From: Methylotenera_A sp040387095
GTDB taxonomy: Bacteria; Pseudomonadota; Gammaproteobacteria; Burkholderiales; Methylophilaceae
Assembly (NCBI GenBank): GCA_040387095.1
Contig: JAZKEJ010000134.1
Coordinates: forward strand, 1 to 10,410
Direction: 5' to 3'
Length of the DNA: 10,410 bases
The position numbers and the translations under genes are program-made. Below are positions 7,202 through 10,410 of the stretch, in pieces. Positions within the stretch are counted from its first letter, which is position 1. Each line of letters starts with the position of its first letter. The notes beneath the pieces are model-generated. The model was not told the origin of the DNA. It did no database searches and was given only the letters and a program-made list of their open reading frames with translations.

Positions 7202-9052
7202 TTATTTTTCGATCTGCGTTACATCACGCACTGCGCCACGCGCCGCACTGGTTGTCATTGCTGCATAAGCACGTAATGCTAACGATACTTCACGTGTGCG
7301 GTTGACTGGCTTCCAAGCAGACTTACCTTTTATTTCCATGTGCGCACGGCGGTGTGCCATTTCTTCATCTGAAATAGCTAAATGAATGGTGCGATTCGGA
7401 ATATCAATTTCAATGATGTCGCCCTCTTCAACTAAGCCAATCGCGCCGCCTTCAGCCGCTTCTGGCGAAGCATGACCGATACTTAATCCTGACGTGCCAC
7501 CAGAAAAACGTCCATCGGTTAACAGCGCACAAACTTTGCCTAAGTCTTTCGATTTCAAATAAGAAGTCGGATAGAGCATTTCTTGCATGCCAGGTCCGCC
7601 GCGTGGGCCTTCGTAACGAATAACCACTACATCACCCGCCACAATTTTGTCGGCTAAAATCGCTTCAACCGTTTCGTCCTGACTTTCAAAAACACGCGCA
7701 CGACCAGTGAATTTTAAAATGCTGTCATCTACCCCAGCAGTTTTAACAATACAACCATCTAAAGCAATATTGCCGTACAAAACGGCCAGACCGCCATCTT
7801 TTGAATACGCATGTTCAATATCGCGAATACAACCCTCAGCACGGTCTACATCTAGTTCTGGCCACAACATACTTTGAGAAAAAGCAATCGTGGTTGCAAT
7901 GCCACCAGGCGCTGCGCGGTAGAATTTTTTCACGTCTTCGTCAGTGGTTGTCGTAATGTCCCATTTATCCAATGCTTCTCCCAGTGTGGCTGAATGCACA
8001 GTTGGAATATCGCGGTGAATCAAACCGCCACGGCTTAATTCAGACAGAATCCCCATGACGCCACCAGCGCGATGTACATCTTCCATATGGTATTTTTGTG
8101 TGGCCGGTGCAACTTTGCTCACGCAAGGTACGTTACGTGAAATACGGTCAATATCACTCATAGTGAAATCAAGTCCAGCTTCGTGCGCAGCCGCTAGCAA
8201 ATGCAATACGGTATTGGTTGAACCACCCATGGCAACATCTAGGCTCATGGCATTTTCAAACGCTTGCATGGTAGCGATATTGCGCGGCAGTACGCTGTAA
8301 TCGTCCTGCTCATAATGGCGTTTTGCTAAATCGACAATCACACGGCCAGCTTGTAAAAATAGCTGTTTACGTGCGCCGTGTGTGGCCAAAGTTGAACCGT
8401 TTCCTGGCAGGCTTAAACCTAACGCTTCAGTTAAACAGTTCATGGAATTTGCAGTAAACATGCCGGAACAGCTACCGCAAGTTGGGCAGGCAGAGCGTTC
8501 GATTGCGTCTGATTTTGCATCGGACACTTTACTATCCGCCGCCGCCACCATCGCATCCACCAGATCTAATTTCAACATCTCACCTTGCCAATTCACCTTG
8601 CCAGCTTCCATCGGCCCGCCAGACACAAATATGACGGGTATATTCAAGCGCAATGCCGCCATTAACATGCCAGGGGTAATTTTGTCGCAGTTAGAAATAC
8701 ACACCAGCGCATCGGCACAATGGGCGTTTACCATATATTCCACGCTGTCAGCGATTAAATCGCGCGAAGGCAAGCTATACAGCATGCCACCATGGCCCAT
8801 GGCAATACCATCATCCACCGCAATGGTATTAAATTCCTTAGCCACGCCGCCCGCGCGTTCAATCTCACGCGCCACTAACTGGCCCAAATCTTTTAAATGC
8901 ACATGACCTGGCACAAATTGCGTAAATGAATTGGAAATAGCGATAATTGGCTTATCAAAATCGCCATCCTTCATACCCGTAGCACGCCATAAAGCACGCG
9001 CGCCAGCCATATTACGGCCGTGGGTGGTAGTACGTGAACGATAAACTGGCAT
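7202..9052 (-). CDS. ilvD: Dihydroxy-acid dehydratase
   Basis: IlvD removes water from 2,3-dihydroxyisovalerate and its isoleucine-pathway homologue to give the 2-keto acids, the third common step of valine and isoleucine synthesis and a feed to leucine and pantothenate. It is an iron-sulfur, Mg-dependent cytosolic enzyme. The length, 616 residues, equals E. coli IlvD. Key residues keep E. coli numbering: Asp81 in VDDGIAMGHGG (79-89), Cys122-Asp123-Lys124 in SNCDKITPGM (120-129), Cys195 in CPTCGSCSGMFTANSMN (189-205) and Ser517 in DGRFSGGTSG (513-522). The ATG at 9052 follows an AGGA about eight bases upstream. The promoter and a likely operator are upstream. Probably the first gene of the minus-strand block with the mutarotase and YyaL-like genes. 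Confidence 0.98.
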   Translation of the reverse strand: MPVYRSRTTTHGRNMAGARALWRATGMKDGDFDKPIIAISNSFTQFVPGHVHLKDLGQLVAREIERAGGVAKEFNTIAVDDGIAMGHGGMLYSLPSRDLIADSVEYMVNAHCADALVCISNCDKITPGMLMAALRLNIPVIFVSGGPMEAGKVNWQGEMLKLDLVDAMVAAADSKVSDAKSDAIERSACPTCGSCSGMFTANSMNCLTEALGLSLPGNGSTLATHGARKQLFLQAGRVIVDLAKRHYEQDDYSVLPRNIATMQAFENAMSLDVAMGGSTNTVLHLLAAAHEAGLDFTMSDIDRISRNVPCVSKVAPATQKYHMEDVHRAGGVMGILSELSRGGLIHRDIPTVHSATLGEALDKWDITTTTDEDVKKFYRAAPGGIATTIAFSQSMLWPELDVDRAEGCIRDIEHAYSKDGGLAVLYGNIALDGCIVKTAGVDDSILKFTGRARVFESQDETVEAILADKIVAGDVVVIRYEGPRGGPGMQEMLYPTSYLKSKDLGKVCALLTDGRFSGGTSGLSIGHASPEAAEGGAIGLVEEGDIIEIDIPNRTIHLAISDEEMAHRRAHMEIKGKSAWKPVNRTREVSLALRAYAAMTTSAARGAVRDVTQIEK

Positions 9053-9067
9053 GATAAAATCCTAAAA

Positions 9068-9137
9068 TTAATGCTTAATACTCTATTTTAGCTGATGCAT
9101 CGGCTAGAGTAAGCAGGTTTTTATACTTAATGCTTAA
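9068..9137. repeat. Two copies of an 11-base direct repeat in the ilvD leader and promoter
   Basis: TTAATGCTTAA occurs at 9068-9078, next to the ilvD ribosome-binding region, and at 9127-9137, within the promoter spacer; the copies start 59 bases apart. With the inverted half-sites nearby they form a cluster that could allow cooperative binding of one regulator. Confidence 0.6.
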
Positions 9138-9148
9138 ATTAAGCACAA
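9120..9148 (-). promoter_or_regulatory. Promoter of ilvD (sigma70-like)
   Basis: On the minus strand the sequence reads TTGTGC (9143-9148), exactly 17 bases, then TATAAA (9120-9125). The -10 matches at five of six positions and the spacing is optimal. It would give a leader of about 60 bases before the ATG at 9052. A palindrome occupies the spacer and the inner part of the -35 box. Confidence 0.65.
9131..9145. promoter_or_regulatory. Probable operator: 15-base perfect palindrome TGCTTAAATTAAGCA
   Basis: Two seven-base arms (9131-9137 and 9139-9145) flank a single central base and lie inside the ilvD promoter spacer, reaching into the -35 box. Further copies of the half-site TTAAGCA or TGCTTAA occur at 9149-9155 and 9072-9078. 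The position suits a repressor; the form also resembles LysR-type T-N11-A sites. The regulator is unknown; amino-acid control is an inference from the gene served. Confidence 0.5.
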
Positions 9149-9178
9149 TTAAGCATATTTTTGTAAATGCAGCAAAAG

Positions 9179-9600
9179 CTACTCAAAAATGAATTGGTTT
9201 TCTAAACAAATAACCTTATCCAATAATGCAACCCTAACTTTAAACAAACAGCCATGTGCTTGCGCTTCTAAGCCTTCAGGGATAATTTCTTTACTTAAAC
9301 TGATTGCCATGCCAACGACTGCTTTCAGCAATTTTTCATCCCGTAATTTCCAGCCTATTAATGCCTCCATCCCAACCGTTTTAGCCGTGCCTAAATGCAC
9401 CAGTGGTTGATAGTGTAAATAAAATCCTTTCTTTCAATCGCGCGCATGTCAGTTTGCAATTCAAAACATTTGGACATCAATTGATTCAGCTTGTTGCAAG
9501 GGCTAACTCCGTGTGTTCTCAAGGCTTTTATTTGCACAAGCGATACTTGCATCAAGCGCATAATATAGGGACACAGTCGGGACAATATCAAAAATAGCAT
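9179..9600 (-). pseudogene. Decayed GGDEF-EAL (cyclic-di-GMP signalling) gene remnant
   Basis: Read on the minus strand, three frames together give the junction and parts of a GGDEF-EAL protein. One frame gives ALDASIACANKSLENTR, like the tail of a GGDEF domain, then a TAG. A second gives NQLMSKCFELQTDMRAIERKDF, the usual linker. A third gives LHYQPLVHLGTAKTVGMEAL, containing the EAL signature, then IGWK. The shift between the second and third is repaired by adding one T to the TTTT at 9421-9424. After GWK the sequence jumps to LLKAVVGMAISLSKEIIPEGLE, which belongs near the end of an EAL domain, so about 150 residues are missing. The N-terminal sensor and most of GGDEF are absent. The final stop is TAG at 9179-9181. 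It cannot encode a working enzyme. The upstream limit is uncertain. Confidence 0.75.
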
Positions 9601-9696
9601 TCAGCTAGGCAATAAAATCTGCTAAAAGCGTGGCACTAAAGGGTAAACTATTTGCTTGGCCATTAGCAGGGGGTTTCTGAACCTTGCATCAAGCGC
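9546..9696. repeat. 14-base direct repeat CTTGCATCAAGCGC, two copies
   Basis: Perfect copies lie at 9546-9559, inside the GGDEF-EAL remnant, and at 9683-9696, in the gap before lgt, 137 bases apart. The second copy runs into a palindrome. It may record a partial duplication during decay of the remnant. Confidence 0.6.
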
Positions 9697-9802
9697 TTGA
9701 TTTCCCTTGTCGGCTTTTATTTTTTGTATCAACTTTAAAAAAATTTAAATTTACATAATCCGCAAATTACTTACTTAACTGCTGAAAAGCACCCAAAAAA
9801 TT
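9601..9802. other. Non-coding gap between the EAL remnant and lgt
   Basis: No intact gene is visible. The left half could be further relic sequence: a minus-strand frame is open from about 9725 to a stop at 9622, but I do not recognise its product. A perfect 14-base palindrome ATCAAGCGCTTGAT lies at 9688-9701. The right third (9711-9765) is very AT-rich and presumably holds the lgt promoter. A CATAAT at 9754-9759 is a possible -10, but no convincing -35 sits at the right distance. Confidence 0.5.
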
Positions 9803-10410
9803 ATGATGATATTCACACACCCCACATTCGATCCTGTCGCCTTGCATTTCACCGATAGTTTTGGCATTCATTGGTACGGCTTGATGTACTTAATTGGGTT
9901 TTTAGCATTTTTAGGTTTAGGTCGTTACCAAGTCAAACACAAACCTTGGTTTAACTGGACCAATCAAATGATTGATGACGCTTTATTTTATGGTGCATTG
10001 GGCGTTATTTTAGGTGGCAGAATCGGCTATGTATTGTTCTATCAATTTTCTAGCTTTATCGAACATCCTTTGGATATTTTTAAAATATGGCAAGGCGGCA
10101 TGAGCTTTCATGGTGGCTTTTTAGGCGTATTGGTCGCTATGTTTTTTTTCACGCGAAAATACCCACAACCGTGGCTGAAAATAATGGACTTTGTTGCGCC
10201 GCTGGTGCCGATTGGCTTGGGCGCTGGACGTATGGGCAATTTCATTAATGGCGAGCTGTGGGGTCGCCAAACGCATGCTAATTTCGGCATGATTTTTCCG
10301 CAAGTGGATATGCTGGCACGCCATCCTTCTCAGCTTTATGAATTTGCTTTGGAAGGCGTGGCTTTGTTTTGTATTTTATGGTGGTTTTCCCGCAAACAAC
10401 GTCCGATTGG
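9803..10410 (+). CDS. lgt: Prolipoprotein diacylglyceryl transferase, 3' truncated by window edge
   Basis: Lgt transfers diacylglycerol from phosphatidylglycerol to the lipobox cysteine of prolipoproteins, the first step of bacterial lipoprotein maturation, in the inner membrane. The first 202 residues are present; the E. coli enzyme has 291. Family segments are HWYGLMYLIGF (23-33), LGGRIGYVLFY (70-80), WQGGMSFHGG (96-105), the Lgt signature GLGAGRMGNFINGELWGR (138-155) and RHPSQLYE (173-180). His103, Arg143 and Asn146 occupy the same numbers as the essential E. coli residues. The first of two adjacent ATGs (9803 and 9806) is taken as the start, since an in-frame TAA at 9776-9778 limits extension; no strong ribosome-binding site is visible. 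It diverges from ilvD, with the relic gene between them. Confidence 0.96.
   Translation, partial: MMIFTHPTFDPVALHFTDSFGIHWYGLMYLIGFLAFLGLGRYQVKHKPWFNWTNQMIDDALFYGALGVILGGRIGYVLFYQFSSFIEHPLDIFKIWQGGMSFHGGFLGVLVAMFFFTRKYPQPWLKIMDFVAPLVPIGLGAGRMGNFINGELWGRQTHANFGMIFPQVDMLARHPSQLYEFALEGVALFCILWWFSRKQRPI

Noticed and set aside
6958..7305. Plus-strand 115-codon open frame across the ilvD-mutarotase junction
   Set aside because: It overlaps the ends of two certain minus-strand genes and shows no family features or ribosome-binding site.
8382..8906. Plus-strand open frame of 174 codons antisense to ilvD
   Set aside because: It lies wholly within the certain ilvD gene on the opposite strand, has no ribosome-binding site and no recognisable domain; long mirror frames are common opposite such genes.
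9179..9400. A functional mini-EAL protein of 73 residues
   Set aside because: It keeps MEAL and EGLE but lacks the roughly 150 residues between them that form most of the barrel and metal site, and has no start with a ribosome-binding site.
9189..9597. Plus-strand open frames at 9189-9410 and 9403-9597
   Set aside because: The opposite strand gives clear EAL/GGDEF segments, so these are mirror frames of the pseudogene.

Overview
The window reads as a piece of a betaproteobacterial chromosome. The proteins have a Methylophilaceae-like (Methylotenera/Methylophilus) flavour: AT-leaning composition, a small periplasmic cytochrome c of the c-551/c-552 type, an E. coli-type IlvD, and lgt placed next to ilvD. 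The family-level assignment is inference from protein character, not from a search. Everything that can be identified is metabolic or housekeeping. I found no mobile element, CRISPR array, RNA gene or defence system.

Left part, plus strand (1-3623): the 3' part of purD (purine synthesis) is followed 15 bases later by hemF (aerobic coproporphyrinogen III oxidase, TTG start). A 12-TM amino-acid permease of the APC/CAT type follows 44 bases later with its own ribosome-binding site. HemF carries an in-frame hydrophilic insert of about 47 residues, absent from the E. coli protein, just before the conserved WWFGGG segment. A bidirectional stem-loop terminator separates this block from the minus-strand genes.

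Middle part, minus strand (3686-9052): read in transcription order these are ilvD (branched-chain amino acid synthesis), a D-hexose-6-phosphate mutarotase-like gene, a YyaL/SPATA20-type thioredoxin-fold protein whose GTG start shares a base with the mutarotase stop codon, and a secreted mono-haem cytochrome c. The cytochrome probably has its own promoter and has a clear Shine-Dalgarno sequence. ilvD is preceded by a good sigma70-like promoter whose spacer contains a perfect 15-base palindrome, a likely operator.

Right part (9053-10410): between ilvD and the divergent lgt lies about 750 bases without an intact gene. It contains a decayed minus-strand GGDEF-EAL (cyclic-di-GMP signalling) gene with frameshifts and a large internal deletion, then about 200 bases of AT-rich DNA with a 14-base direct repeat and a 14-base palindrome. 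lgt (prolipoprotein diacylglyceryl transferase) starts at 9803 and runs off the window.

The points most worth a second look are the HemF insert, the ilvD operator-promoter and the EAL relic.
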